A stretch of DNA of 64,000 nucleotides. Origin: Kiritimatiellia bacterium (GTDB taxonomy: Bacteria; Verrucomicrobiota; Kiritimatiellia; JAAZAB01). Where the stretch lies: positions 1 to 64,000 of the forward strand of contig JAQUMN010000013.1 in assembly GCA_028718125.1 (NCBI GenBank). The letters run 5' to 3'. Below are positions 51,696-60,664 of the stretch, in pieces; position 1 is the stretch's first letter, and the number at the start of each line of letters is the position of its first letter. The translations under genes were made by a program, and so were the position numbers. Below the pieces are notes generated by a model. It made no database searches and was not told the DNA's origin. It saw only the letters and a list, made by a program, of their open reading frames with translations.

Positions 51696-54600
51696 ATGAA
51701 ATACGATCTATCGAGCCAAGTTGCACAAGTGTGTGTCAGTAGCTTGGCGTGTTTGATCATCAGCACGCTGGCCGTCGCCGATGATCAGCCGCTGGCCGCG
51801 GTACAGAGTGGCCAGTCAGAAATTATTGCAGCCTTAAATGCCAAGGCCCAGGCCGTTGATGCCGCGCTGAATGACATGCGCGCCAACCTGAAAGTCGCCG
51901 CCGACATGCAGGCGACGCTGGATAAGGAAGCCGGACGGAAAGATCAGGCCGAGGCCGCCGCTAAAGCAAACCGGGAGGCCCGTAAAGCTGCCGAGAAGAA
52001 TCTGGCCGACCTGAAATCCCGCCTGGCTGCCGCCGAAAAGGAAAAAAGCAAATTACAGGCGCAGGTGGACGAGCAAGCCCGGCGCGTTGCCGAGGGCATC
52101 GACCAGAAAAAGGCCGCAGACCAGGTTCAGGCGGAGCTGGCTGGCGAGAAACAGGCGTGCGCGGCAAGCGAAGCCAAGCTTGCTGAAGCCAACCGGGCGT
52201 ACGCGGCGTCATCGCAAGCCATAGCTGCTCTGAAGCAAAAAATAGTCGAGAGTGAAGAGCAGGCCCAAAACCTGAAAAAGCAGGCCCAGGTCCAGGCCAA
52301 GCTGCAGGCGGAATTGGCGGATATCCGCAAGGCGAATGCTGAAAAAAAACAGGAAATTCAGGGTTTTGCGGCGTCCCGCGCGGAAATTGAAAATGCCGTG
52401 GCCATTTTTAAGGCCAGGCTCGCAGCCGTGCAGACAAACATCAGCGCCCGGTCAGAAGGGGCGAAGCAAGTACAGGTCTTGCAGGATGAAATCGGCAAAG
52501 AAAAACAATTGCAGGAATCCCTGGTCGAGGACGCGGCGAAAGCCCGCGAAGCCGTTCAGGCGGCCGAAAAGGAAAAAGGCAAATTACAGGCGCAGGTGGA
52601 TGAGCAAGCCAAGCGCGTTGCCGAGGGCCTGAGCCAGCAGAAGGCCGCGGATCAGCTTCAGGCAGAGCTGGCCGGCGAGAAGCAGGCGCGCGCGGCAAAC
52701 GAAGCCAAGATGGCCGAAGTCAATCAGGCGCGCGCGGCGGCGGAGCAAGCCATAGCCGCTCTGAAGCAAAAAATAGCCGAGGGTGAAAAGCAAGCGCAGG
52801 TCCTGGATAAGCAGGGAAAATCCCTGGCGCAACGGCAGGAAGAATTGGCCGAGGCGCGCAAGTTCAACGCGGAAGCGGCGGCGGACCTTCAGCAGGCAAC
52901 GGCCGCTAAAACGTCGGCCGAGCAGGAGATAGCGGCGCTTAAGGCAAAGCAGGGGGAGGTCGTGCAAAAGTCCGCAATAGCCCAGGAACAGGCCAAGAAG
53001 CTGCAGTCCCTGCGGGATGAACTCGGCAAGGAAAAGCAACGACGGGAATCCCTGGTCGAGGACGCGGCGGAAGCCCGCGAAGCAGTTCAGGCGGCCGAAA
53101 AGGAAAAAAGCAAATTGCAGGAGCAGGTTGATGCGCAGGCCGGGCGCGTTGCCGAGGGCCTGAGCCAGCAGAAGGCTGTGGACCAGCTTCAGGCAGAGCT
53201 GGCCGGCGAGAAGCAGGCGTGTGCGGCAAGCGAAGCCGAGATTACCTCAGCCAACCAGGCGCATGCGGCGGCGGCGCAGGCCATAGCTGCGCTGAAGCAG
53301 AAATTAGTCGATAGCGAAGAGCAGGCCCAAAACCTTAAAAAGCATGCGCAGACCCAGTCCCGGCTCCAGTCGGAATTAGCTGATATCCGCAAGGCGAATG
53401 CTGAAAAGAAGCAGGAAGTTCAAAGCGTCAAGGCGTCGATCGCGGAAATTGAAAAGGCCGTGACCGTTTTTCAAGCCAGGCTCGCAACTGTGCAGACAAA
53501 CAACCTCGCCCGTGCGGAACAGGCGAAGCAGGTCCAGGCCCTGCAGGATGAACTCGGCAAGGAAAAACAATTGCGTGAATCCCTGCTTGAGGATGCGGCG
53601 GAAGCCCGCGAAGCAGTTCAGGCGGCCGAAAAGGAGAAAATCAAATTGCAGGAGCAGGTTGATGCGCAGGCCGGGCGTATGGCCGAGGGCCTTGACCAGC
53701 AGAAGGCTGTGGACCAGATTCAGGCAGAGCTGGCCAGGGAGAAACAGGCGCGCGCGGCAAGCGAAGCCGAGATTGCCAAAGCCAACCTGGCGCGCGCGGC
53801 GGCGGCGCAAGCCGTAGTCTCTCTGAAGCAAAAATTAACTGAGGGTGAAAAGCAATCCCGGGAACTTAAAAAGCAGGTGCAGTCCCAAGCCCGGCTCCAG
53901 GCGGAATTGGCGGATGTCCGCAAGGTGAATGCCGAATGGGCTCGAGAAGTTCAGCGCGTCGCGGCTTCCCGCACCGAGGCCGAACAGGCCGTAGCTGACC
54001 TAACGGCTCAAATCGCAACTGCGCAGACAAATATCGACGCCCAGGCGGAACAGGCCAATATGATCCGGCAACTGCAAGCCGACGTGGAAAAGGAAAAACA
54101 GGCAGGCGCGGCTGCCATAGCGCGGCTGGAAAAAGACAAGGACGCCATTGACGTTGCCGAGAAAGAAAAAGCAAGTTTGCAGGACCGTAACGCGGAATTG
54201 AAAAAGCGAATTACGGAAGGGACTGTCCAGCAAAATGCCTTGGAACAGATGAAGAACAATTTGGCGCAGGAAAAACAAGCCCGTGCCAAGGCTGAAGCAC
54301 AACTGACCAGCAGCGTCGAATCGCGGAAAACAATCCAAAAGGAAGCAAAAGACTTGCAGCGCAAGATCGACAACATGGGGGACCAGCTGGATAAGCAGGC
54401 AAAACAGGCCAAGGTGTTGAAAGAACTCCAGGCTGAATTACGTGAAGAACAGGAAGCCCGCAAGGAAGCGGATGCCGAAGCTAAAAAGAAAGCCGAGGCG
54501 CTGTCAGCCGCGGGCAAAGAACAGGACGCGTTGAAAAGCCGGCTTGCGGAAATGGAACAGCAATATACCGCCAAACTGGAGCAAGAAAAAGCAGTGGCGC

Positions 54601-55283
54601 AGGCGAAGGCTGACCTCGAGCGGGAACGGGAATTACGCGAACAGGCGAATAAACGCACGACCGAAATAACGGCCAAAGAAGAGGCGCTCACCAGGCAGAA
54701 CCGGGACTTGAAGGACCAGGTGCAGGCCGCGTCAAAAAAGAATACAGCGCTGGCCAAGGATATGGATAAACAGACACAACAGGCGGCCGCCGAGCGCGCG
54801 GTTGAAAACAAACAGGAGAGCGGCGAACCGGAAAGCGTATCAGCCACTGAGAAAAAAATCATAGCCCAGGCCACGGGTGAGTCGTCGGTCGGTGCGGCTG
54901 AGTCGGCACCAGACACGGAAAAAATGAAGTCCGCAGAAGCAAGCAGCGCGTTTCGTCCTGCTGGATCCAAAGCCCTTCAGCATTATCAGGCAGGGATCCG
55001 GAAATTTGACGCAGGCGATATAAAAGGCGCCATAGCGGAATTCAAAAAAACCATCAAACTGGATAGTTCGTTAGCCGGCGCCTACTATAACATTGCTTTT
55101 GGCTACGCTAAGTTGGGCGATCAGGACGAAGCCTGCGACTATGCGTATGAAGCCGGCAAAATCTACCTGAAAAACAAGAACAGCAAGCAGGCCGTCCGCA
55201 TGGTTGTGTTTATGAAAAATGTCGATCCTTCATCCTCGCTTATTGAGAAACTGCGCGAGGAGATTGCCGCGAATAGAGAATAA
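51696..55283 (+). CDS. Exported giant coiled-coil protein with a 177-residue repeat and C-terminal TPR
   Basis: A 1195-residue protein. The N-terminal signal peptide (about 1-28) ends near LAVADDQ. Residues about 60-1075 are almost entirely charged, Ala/Glu/Lys/Gln-rich coiled coil. The central part is built from a repeat with an exact period of 531 bp (177 residues): the QAELAGEKQ element recurs at residues 146, 323, 500 and 677, and parts of the units are near-identical in DNA. The C-terminal 105 residues contain a tetratricopeptide-like module (ALQHYQAGIRKFDAGD, then AYYNIAFGYAKLGD). It probably spans the periplasm as a long rod with a protein-binding end. Start ATG 51696 follows AAAGGA; an upstream TTG start is less likely. 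Confidence 0.85.
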   Translation: MKYDLSSQVAQVCVSSLACLIISTLAVADDQPLAAVQSGQSEIIAALNAKAQAVDAALNDMRANLKVAADMQATLDKEAGRKDQAEAAAKANREARKAAEKNLADLKSRLAAAEKEKSKLQAQVDEQARRVAEGIDQKKAADQVQAELAGEKQACAASEAKLAEANRAYAASSQAIAALKQKIVESEEQAQNLKKQAQVQAKLQAELADIRKANAEKKQEIQGFAASRAEIENAVAIFKARLAAVQTNISARSEGAKQVQVLQDEIGKEKQLQESLVEDAAKAREAVQAAEKEKGKLQAQVDEQAKRVAEGLSQQKAADQLQAELAGEKQARAANEAKMAEVNQARAAAEQAIAALKQKIAEGEKQAQVLDKQGKSLAQRQEELAEARKFNAEAAADLQQATAAKTSAEQEIAALKAKQGEVVQKSAIAQEQAKKLQSLRDELGKEKQRRESLVEDAAEAREAVQAAEKEKSKLQEQVDAQAGRVAEGLSQQKAVDQLQAELAGEKQACAASEAEITSANQAHAAAAQAIAALKQKLVDSEEQAQNLKKHAQTQSRLQSELADIRKANAEKKQEVQSVKASIAEIEKAVTVFQARLATVQTNNLARAEQAKQVQALQDELGKEKQLRESLLEDAAEAREAVQAAEKEKIKLQEQVDAQAGRMAEGLDQQKAVDQIQAELAREKQARAASEAEIAKANLARAAAAQAVVSLKQKLTEGEKQSRELKKQVQSQARLQAELADVRKVNAEWAREVQRVAASRTEAEQAVADLTAQIATAQTNIDAQAEQANMIRQLQADVEKEKQAGAAAIARLEKDKDAIDVAEKEKASLQDRNAELKKRITEGTVQQNALEQMKNNLAQEKQARAKAEAQLTSSVESRKTIQKEAKDLQRKIDNMGDQLDKQAKQAKVLKELQAELREEQEARKEADAEAKKKAEALSAAGKEQDALKSRLAEMEQQYTAKLEQEKAVAQAKADLERERELREQANKRTTEITAKEEALTRQNRDLKDQVQAASKKNTALAKDMDKQTQQAAAERAVENKQESGEPESVSATEKKIIAQATGESSVGAAESAPDTEKMKSAEASSAFRPAGSKALQHYQAGIRKFDAGDIKGAIAEFKKTIKLDSSLAGAYYNIAFGYAKLGDQDEACDYAYEAGKIYLKNKNSKQAVRMVVFMKNVDPSSSLIEKLREEIAANRE
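52029..54155 (+). repeat. Tandem 531-bp coding repeats in the coiled-coil gene
   Basis: About four units: matching segments (GGCCGAAAAGGAAAAA type) start near 52029, 52562, 53093 and 53625, all 531-533 bp apart. Units two to four share long near-identical stretches; the first is more diverged. The frame is kept because 531 is a multiple of three. Confidence 0.8.
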
Positions 55284-55384
55284 ACAAGCCTTGCGCGATC
55301 TGAAAAACATGCCAGGTGAAAGAGGCGGCAGTTGGCCGAGTTGCCTGCAGTAATTGTTTGTACATGCGGAAAGAGGAGCGGTTC

Positions 55385-55412
55385 CTCTACGCTCTACGCT
55401 TTCCGATCTCCG
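55385..55412. repeat. Iterated CTCTACG-type word tract at the end of the gamma-subunit gene
   Basis: CTCTACGCTCTACGCTTTCC repeats a 7-nt word. It covers the stop codon (TAG at 55394-55396) and the last few codons of the minus-strand gamma-subunit gene. The 110-bp gap to the convergent coiled-coil gene holds nothing else. Confidence 0.5.
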
Positions 55413-55939
55413 CTCGACGAAAAATCCAGGCCGGCACGGAAGGCTCGGATGTTGATGTCGATCAGGGCCGGAGGAGCGTCGGGGAAATGGGTCGCCATGG
55501 CGTTTTCAACAGTTCGGTTGGGAATCAGCGGTTTGCGGGCAAGCCAAACACCCAGCATAACGAAGTTCGCCGCTTTGGCGTTTCCCAGGCGGTCGGCGAT
55601 TTCCGTGGCCGGAACCAGCACATGGCGGTCATCCGCGTGGGCCTTGCACATGGACTGATTGATGACGGCCAGTCCGTTTTTATCGAGCAAGGGCATAAAG
55701 TGGTCGGTGCTTTGCTGGTTCATGACAAGGAGAGAATCGAACTTTTCAGCAATGGGTGCGGCGATTTCATTCGAGGACAGAATCACCTGGCAATTAGATG
55801 TGCCGCCGCGGACTTCCGCGCCGTAGGCGGGAAAAAACGTGATGTGCTGAATGGTTTCGGCGGCCAATCGGGCCAGCAGTTTGCCTATCGAGATGACCCC
55901 CTGTCCGCCGGATCCGGCTATGAGAATCCGTTCATGCAT
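55394..55939 (-). CDS. vorC: 2-oxoacid:ferredoxin oxidoreductase gamma subunit
   Basis: A 181-residue gamma-domain protein: ILIAGSGGQGVISIGKLLA at the N terminus, EVRGGTSNCQVILSS and FDSLLVMNQQS, typical of the gamma subunit that helps coenzyme A-linked electron transfer. It is the last gene of the four-gene set and its start overlaps the beta-subunit stop by 8 bp. The ATG at 55939 follows AAGGAG. Symbols of the VOR type are used because of the order and sequences; substrate is not proven. Confidence 0.88.
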   Translation of the reverse strand: MHERILIAGSGGQGVISIGKLLARLAAETIQHITFFPAYGAEVRGGTSNCQVILSSNEIAAPIAEKFDSLLVMNQQSTDHFMPLLDKNGLAVINQSMCKAHADDRHVLVPATEIADRLGNAKAANFVMLGVWLARKPLIPNRTVENAMATHFPDAPPALIDINIRAFRAGLDFSSSGDRKA

Positions 55940-56693
55940 GGACGGGCACTCCTTCCTTCCTGAAAATTCGCACGGGAAATTGCGCTGCCATTTTTTGGCC
56001 GACAAACTTCAGGGAGTCCTGCGGCGAGCAACGGAAATGGGTCGGGCAGGGTGACAGGACTTCCACAAAACTGTAACCTTTGCCCGACACCTGGGTCTGG
56101 AAGGCGGTCAGCAATGCCTTTTTCGTTGCGACCATGCCTCCATGGCCGTCGAGCGCGACCCGCTCGATATAATAGGGTTGTTCCAGCGTGTTCAGTAATT
56201 CGCACATACGGATCGGGCACCCCATGGTTGCGGGGTTGCGTCCGGTTGGCGAAGTGGCGGTGATTTGGCCCGCCAGCGTGGTGGGCGCCATCTGGCCGCC
56301 GGTCATGCCATAAACGGTGTTGTTGATAAAGATGACCGTAATCGGCTCGCCGCGATTGGCGGCGTGAACGGTTTCGGTCAAGCCGATGGCGGCCAGGTCG
56401 CCGTCGCCCTGGTAACTGAATACGATCCGGTCGGGCAGGGCGCGCTTAATGCCCGTGGCGACCGCGGCAGCCCGGCCATGCGCCGCCTCCGATATATCGC
56501 ACTTGAAATAAAAATAGGCGAACACGGCACAACCCACCGGCGCCACGCCGACCGTGCGTTCCCGGATTTCAAGCTCATCCAGCACTTCGGCCAGCAGTTT
56601 GTGAACGCTGCTATGTCCGCAGCCGGCACAGTAGTGCATGGCGGCGTCAGTCAGCGAAGCCGGGCGTTGATAACCACTTGTGGGTGTTTTCAT
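55932..56693 (-). CDS. vorA: 2-oxoacid:ferredoxin oxidoreductase beta subunit (TPP-binding)
   Basis: A 253-residue thiamine diphosphate-binding subunit. YCAGCGHS is the conserved motif with Cys residues; VGVAPVGCAVF, YQGDGDLAAIG (Mg-TPP GDGD motif) and INNTVYGMTGGQMAPTT match the VOR/KOR group of 2-oxoacid:ferredoxin oxidoreductases. It oxidises branched-chain or other 2-oxoacids to acyl-CoA with ferredoxin as acceptor. It lies 12 bp downstream of the alpha gene. Substrate could be 2-oxoisovalerate or 2-oxoglutarate. Confidence 0.9.
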   Translation of the reverse strand: MKTPTSGYQRPASLTDAAMHYCAGCGHSSVHKLLAEVLDELEIRERTVGVAPVGCAVFAYFYFKCDISEAAHGRAAAVATGIKRALPDRIVFSYQGDGDLAAIGLTETVHAANRGEPITVIFINNTVYGMTGGQMAPTTLAGQITATSPTGRNPATMGCPIRMCELLNTLEQPYYIERVALDGHGGMVATKKALLTAFQTQVSGKGYSFVEVLSPCPTHFRCSPQDSLKFVGQKMAAQFPVRIFRKEGVPVHA

Positions 56694-56705
56694 GTGTCGG
56701 GCTGT

Positions 56706-57821
56706 TTAAACTGCAGGCTGCTCCACCTTGCCGTGGTGATTTGTTTTGGTCAATTCGATTAAGGCGTTCAACACATCGGTTTCGGTCGGTACGCGCCCGC
56801 CGGGGTACCCGCTGAACCGGACCGGCGCCGCGCCATTCACTGCCAGGCGTACATCCTCAAGCATCTGGCCGCAGTTCATTTCCACGACCAGCAGCGCCTT
56901 GACCTGGCTCCGGCGCGCCAGCCGCGCCAGCCGTTCGTGCGGGAAAGGCCACAGCGTAATCGGCCGCACCAATCCGGCCTTGATGCCCTGGGCGCGCGCC
57001 TTTTGGACCACTCCCTTGCTGATCCGGGCGCAGGTTCCCCAGGCGGCGATCAGCCATTCACAGTCTCCGGTTTCCGTTTCTTCCGCTTTTATTTCGGTCG
57101 CGGTAATCTGCCGGTAGCAGGCCTGCAGTTCGTAGTTATGTTTTTCCAGCGCCCTTTCTTCCATAAAAAGAGAACGAATATATTGGGGCGGCCGCCCCTT
57201 GGCGCCGGTTAGCGCCCACGGCTTAGGCGGGGCGGGCGGCGGAGAATCTTCGTACAAACGGACGGGTTCCATCATCTGGCCCACACGCCCGTCGGCCAGG
57301 ATCATGACCGGGATACGGTATTGGTCGGCCAGGATAAATGCCTGCATGGTCATGTCGTGCATTTCCTGGGCGGAAGCCGGCGCCAGTACAATGATATGAT
57401 AATCACCATGGCCGCCGCCCTTCGTGGCCTGAAAATAATCGCCCTGCGAGGGATCAATACTGCCCAGACCCGGTCCGCCGCGCTGGACGTTAATGATCAC
57501 GGCGGGTAATTGACAGCCGGCCATGTATGAAATACCCTCCTGCTTCAGGCTGATGCCCGGGGAAGATGAACTGGTCATGGCGCGCGCCCCGGCCACAGAA
57601 GCTCCGAAGACCATGCTGATGGCGGCAACCTCGCTTTCGGCCTGGATGAACACCCGGCCGCGCTCCGGCATGTGTTTGGCCATGTATGCTGTCAGCTCAT
57701 TTTGAGGCGTGATGGGGTAGCCGAAATAGCACTGACAACCGGCGCGGATGGCGCCCTCGGCAGCGGCTTCGTTGCCCATCATGAGCACGCGGGAGAAAAA
57801 AGCGGCCTCAGGTTTTTTCAT
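56706..57821 (-). CDS. vorB: 2-oxoacid:ferredoxin oxidoreductase alpha subunit
   Basis: A 371-residue alpha subunit with the pyrimidine-binding domain (GNEAAAEGAIRAGCQCYFGY, then PITPQNEL), substrate segment TSSSSPGISLKQEGISYMAG and a C-terminal domain with WGTCARISKGVVQKAR. ATG 57821 overlaps the ferredoxin-subunit stop as ATGA, indicating translational coupling; the longer frame upstream lacks a site. It works with the beta, gamma and 4Fe-4S subunits. Confidence 0.9.
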   Translation of the reverse strand: MKKPEAAFFSRVLMMGNEAAAEGAIRAGCQCYFGYPITPQNELTAYMAKHMPERGRVFIQAESEVAAISMVFGASVAGARAMTSSSSPGISLKQEGISYMAGCQLPAVIINVQRGGPGLGSIDPSQGDYFQATKGGGHGDYHIIVLAPASAQEMHDMTMQAFILADQYRIPVMILADGRVGQMMEPVRLYEDSPPPAPPKPWALTGAKGRPPQYIRSLFMEERALEKHNYELQACYRQITATEIKAEETETGDCEWLIAAWGTCARISKGVVQKARAQGIKAGLVRPITLWPFPHERLARLARRSQVKALLVVEMNCGQMLEDVRLAVNGAAPVRFSGYPGGRVPTETDVLNALIELTKTNHHGKVEQPAV

Positions 57822-58036
57822 GGGACGTTCAGTATTTCTATTGCGGCCTCGGGGCACATCCGGGCGCATTTTATACAACCCAGGCACTCCGCAGCGCGCA
57901 CGGTTTCCGAAACATGATAGCCCTTGCGGTTCATGGTAGTCGACATGGCCAGCAGATGCAGGGGGCATACGGGAATGCACAGTTCACAGCCTTTGCACCG
58001 TTCCCGGTCAATAGCTACACGAAAATGTTTTTTCAT
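57818..58036 (-). CDS. vorD: 2-oxoacid:ferredoxin oxidoreductase 4Fe-4S subunit
   Basis: A 72-residue ferredoxin-like protein with two full CX2CX2CX3CP motifs (CKGCELCIPVCP and CLGCIKCARMCP), the usual delta subunit with two 4Fe-4S clusters. It carries electrons from the TPP site to external ferredoxin. It is first in the vorDBAC-type operon. The ribosome site is weak; the 235-bp divergent upstream gap to the DUF362 gene probably holds its promoter. Confidence 0.9.
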   Translation of the reverse strand: MKKHFRVAIDRERCKGCELCIPVCPLHLLAMSTTMNRKGYHVSETVRAAECLGCIKCARMCPEAAIEILNVP

Positions 58037-58138
58037 CTCGGGTCAGATTCTCAGTTTGCGGTCCAACTACAGCTGACAAAGAAACTAAAATCTTGCATAA
58101 AAATTAATCCGTGTCCAGAAATATTCTGTTTAAGGAAC

Positions 58139-58167
58139 TGGCAAATAAAGTTAATTGGTTGTATAAT
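58139..58167 (+). promoter_or_regulatory. Candidate promoter for the DUF362/polyferredoxin genes
   Basis: A consensus TATAAT at 58162-58167 is preceded 17 bp upstream by TGGCAA (58139-58144), which matches only half of the -35 consensus. Transcription would begin about 100 nt before the DUF362 start. Confidence 0.4.
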
Positions 58168-58271
58168 TCATGATAACTAAAAACCAAGAACGACGAAATT
58201 CCGATGCCGATAGTGTCCTGCCCGGGACAGTCAATACGGAGCGCCGTTCGATAACATGGGAAAGGTGCGCT

Positions 58272-59171
58272 ATGAAATCTCTCATCAGTCGCCGCCAATT
58301 TATGACCGGTCTTGCCGCCACGGCGGTCGGCAGTGTGTACCTGCCGCGTATGGCGTGGTCGGCATCCGGAAGCGAGCCCGTGATTTATGTGGTGCACGGC
58401 TCCGATCCCGGCCGTATGCTCGCAGCGGGCATTGGCCGGATGGGCGGTTGGGCGGGCTTCGTGAAGCCGCGCCAAAACGTTGTGCTCAAGCTGAATGCAG
58501 CCTGGGCATCATTGCCTGAACAGGGCGGAAATACGAGTCCCGCCCTGGTCGAATGCTGTATCCAGGAGTGCTTGCGTTCCGGCGCCTCGGCCGTCGTAGT
58601 GCCTGAAAAGAGCTGTTCTAATCCCAAGGATTCGTTTGAGCGCAGCGGCATTGGCGCGGCAGTCAAACGCGCAGGCGGTCGCATGTATTCGCCGGAACGT
58701 CATCAGTTCCAGCGTGTTGCCATTCCCCGGGGTGTCAAGCTCAAGGAAGCGGACGTCGTCCGGGATGTGCTGGAAGCGCCTTGCCTCATCAATATGCCGG
58801 TGGCCAAAAGTCACGGCGGCTCAACCCTGACGCTTTCCATGAAAAACTGGATGGGCTCGGTATATGACCGCGGCTATTGGCATGCGCATAACCTGCACCA
58901 GTGCATCGCGGATTTCAGCTCCTTCATCAAGCCTTCGTTGATTATTGTAGATGCCCTGCGCATTTTGACCACCGGCGGGCCACAGGGACCCGGCAAACTG
59001 GCCTATCCCAACCAGCTTATCTTCGGTACGGATCCGGTGGCGGTGGATGCTTATGCGGCGACACTGTTCGGTAAACAGCCGTTTGATGTGCTTCATATTA
59101 AGCTGGCCCATGATATGGGCGTCGGGTGCGGGAACTTGCAGCAAGTCCGTATTGTGCGCGTGGAGGCCTGA
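58272..59171 (+). CDS. Tat-exported DUF362 protein
   Basis: A 299-residue DUF362 protein. The N terminus has a twin-arginine signal (SRRQFMTGLAATAVGSVYLP), so the folded protein, perhaps with a cofactor, is probably exported by Tat. The body contains VVLKLNAAW, NMPVAKSHGGSTLTLSMKN and DPVAVDAYAA, hallmark segments of the family. DUF362 proteins are often found with or fused to 4Fe-4S modules; their reaction is unknown. ATG 58272 follows GGGAAAGG. It is followed by a membrane polyferredoxin gene. Confidence 0.85.
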   Translation: MKSLISRRQFMTGLAATAVGSVYLPRMAWSASGSEPVIYVVHGSDPGRMLAAGIGRMGGWAGFVKPRQNVVLKLNAAWASLPEQGGNTSPALVECCIQECLRSGASAVVVPEKSCSNPKDSFERSGIGAAVKRAGGRMYSPERHQFQRVAIPRGVKLKEADVVRDVLEAPCLINMPVAKSHGGSTLTLSMKNWMGSVYDRGYWHAHNLHQCIADFSSFIKPSLIIVDALRILTTGGPQGPGKLAYPNQLIFGTDPVAVDAYAATLFGKQPFDVLHIKLAHDMGVGCGNLQQVRIVRVEA

Positions 59172-59201
59172 ACCTAAAACGAACACTTGATTTTCCACTT
59201 C

Positions 59202-60536
59202 ATGCTTGCCTCCTTGCGTATGAACCACAAACGAATGATCATGCGCCTTGCCATTGTGGTGATCGCCGCGGTCCTGAGCATGCAGGTCATACCGGGGCTT
59301 TCGGTCGCGGCCGCCTGGCCTTCCGCCAGTCCTCTGCTGTCAATCTGCGCGGCGGTTGCGGAGCGCGCGGTCAGCCTGGTGTCGCTCGTTGGCCTGCCTC
59401 TGCTGGTGCTGGCCCTGCTGCGCGGCCGCTGGTTTTGCCACCATATGTGTCCAACTGGATGCCTGTTGATTTGGGTCGGCAGACTGAGTCGACGGCATTC
59501 AGCCATGCGCCGTTTTCCAGTGCTTGGTCCGGGCCTGTGTCTTGTAATGCTGGGGAGTGCACTGGCCGGATTTCCCCTGCTGTTGAATCTTGACCCGCTG
59601 GTTCAGTTCAACGGGTTTTTCAGTGTATGGCGGGGTGCGGACTGGACATGGGTGGATGGACTGCCGGCCTTGAGTTTGATTATTCTCGGCCTGATCACGG
59701 CAATTTGGCCGCACCTTTGGTGCGAACGGATATGCCCATTGGGAGCTCTGCAGGCATTGCTGGGAATGGCCGGCAAGACCTGTTGGCATGTGATCGGGCG
59801 GAAGCCGGCGCCACAGCCGGTGCCCGGGGAAGCCATCCGGGCGGAGACGCCTGACGTGGCGTCTCCAGATACTCTCGAATTGGAGACCAAATGCCCTCGT
59901 CGGGCGGGCGAAATGGATACGGGGCGGCGCGCGTTTCTGATTCTGGTCCTTGGCGCCGTCCTGGGGTGGATGCTAAAACGGATGGGAATCCATTGCCCTG
60001 GCCCGGACGGGCTGATTCGTCCGCCGGGCGCCGTGGCTGAAAGCATGTTGCATGGACTTTGCTCCCGGTGCGGTAGTTGTATGCGCGCTTGTCCGGAAGG
60101 CATTATCATTCCGGACCGGGGAATCGGCGGCCCCGGAAGCTTGCTGACGCCCCGCCTGGATTTCAGCGAGCGCTATTGCAATGAATGGTGCCAGGTCTGC
60201 ACGGGCGTCTGTCCGACGGGAGCCATTCGCCGTCTATCGCTGGAAGCCAAGAGGGCTTTATCCATCGGCACAGCCCGAGTGGATCGCAACCGCTGTCTGG
60301 CGTGGCACGAAGCCCAGTATTGCATGGTTTGCCACGAATTTTGTTCCTACCAGGCCGTTCGGATTGTGGAGCATAACGGCGTAAATTGCCCGGAAGTGGA
60401 TGAAAAGCTCTGCCGGGGATGCGGGGCCTGCCAGGGCCATTGTCCTGCGGGAACGCCCCGGGCGATTGTGGTCCATGCCCGTGTTCAGGCGCCCTGCTAT
60501 TCGAAAGAGATTGACAACTCTCACCTGCCGGTATAA
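59202..60536 (+). CDS. Membrane polyferredoxin (NapH-like 4Fe-4S protein)
   Basis: A 444-residue protein with about four transmembrane segments in the first 200 residues interrupted by CHHMCPTGC and CERICPLGA motifs, as in NapH/CcoG-like proteins. A further hydrophobic stretch (about 245-265) leads to a soluble part with several cluster motifs: CSRCGSCMRACPEG, CNEWCQVCTGVCPTGA, CLAWHEAQYCMVCHEFC and CRGCGACQGHCPAG. It probably carries electrons between a quinone or ferredoxin pool and the exported DUF362 protein (inference). ATG 59202 and 59220 are possible starts; neither has a clear ribosome site. Confidence 0.82.
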   Translation: MLASLRMNHKRMIMRLAIVVIAAVLSMQVIPGLSVAAAWPSASPLLSICAAVAERAVSLVSLVGLPLLVLALLRGRWFCHHMCPTGCLLIWVGRLSRRHSAMRRFPVLGPGLCLVMLGSALAGFPLLLNLDPLVQFNGFFSVWRGADWTWVDGLPALSLIILGLITAIWPHLWCERICPLGALQALLGMAGKTCWHVIGRKPAPQPVPGEAIRAETPDVASPDTLELETKCPRRAGEMDTGRRAFLILVLGAVLGWMLKRMGIHCPGPDGLIRPPGAVAESMLHGLCSRCGSCMRACPEGIIIPDRGIGGPGSLLTPRLDFSERYCNEWCQVCTGVCPTGAIRRLSLEAKRALSIGTARVDRNRCLAWHEAQYCMVCHEFCSYQAVRIVEHNGVNCPEVDEKLCRGCGACQGHCPAGTPRAIVVHARVQAPCYSKEIDNSHLPV

Positions 60537-60537
60537 A
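60511..60537 (+). promoter_or_regulatory. Candidate sigma-70 promoter for tRNA-Thr
   Basis: A perfect TTGACA at 60511-60516 and TATAAA at 60532-60537 are 15 bp apart. It overlaps the 3' end of the polyferredoxin gene (TAA at 60534-60536), and lies 31 bp before tRNA-Thr. The short spacer is the only weakness. Confidence 0.5.
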
Positions 60538-60567
60538 TATGCAATCCAGTCATTATATTATTTTCCT

Positions 60568-60640
60568 GCCAACGTAGCTCAGTTGGTAGAGCAGCGCATT
60601 CGTAATGCGCAGGTCGTCGGTTCGACCCCGACCGTTGGCT
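60568..60640 (+). tRNA. tRNA-Thr (CGT)
   Basis: A 73-nt cloverleaf with acceptor GCCAACG/CGTTGGC, D-arm GCTC/GAGC, anticodon stem GCGCA/TGCGC with loop TTCGTAA and anticodon CGT, and T-arm GTCGG/CCGAC with loop TTCGACC. The next bases are TGGG, so CCA is not encoded. It lies 24 bp before the rpoD start. Confidence 0.95.
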
Positions 60641-60664
60641 TGGGCCGCGCCCATCGTTGGACAC

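Noticed and set aside
52029-54155. Possible CRISPR or minisatellite because of the regular repeats
   Set aside because: The unit is 531 bp, coding and in frame, within a coiled-coil gene; no spacers or cas genes are present.
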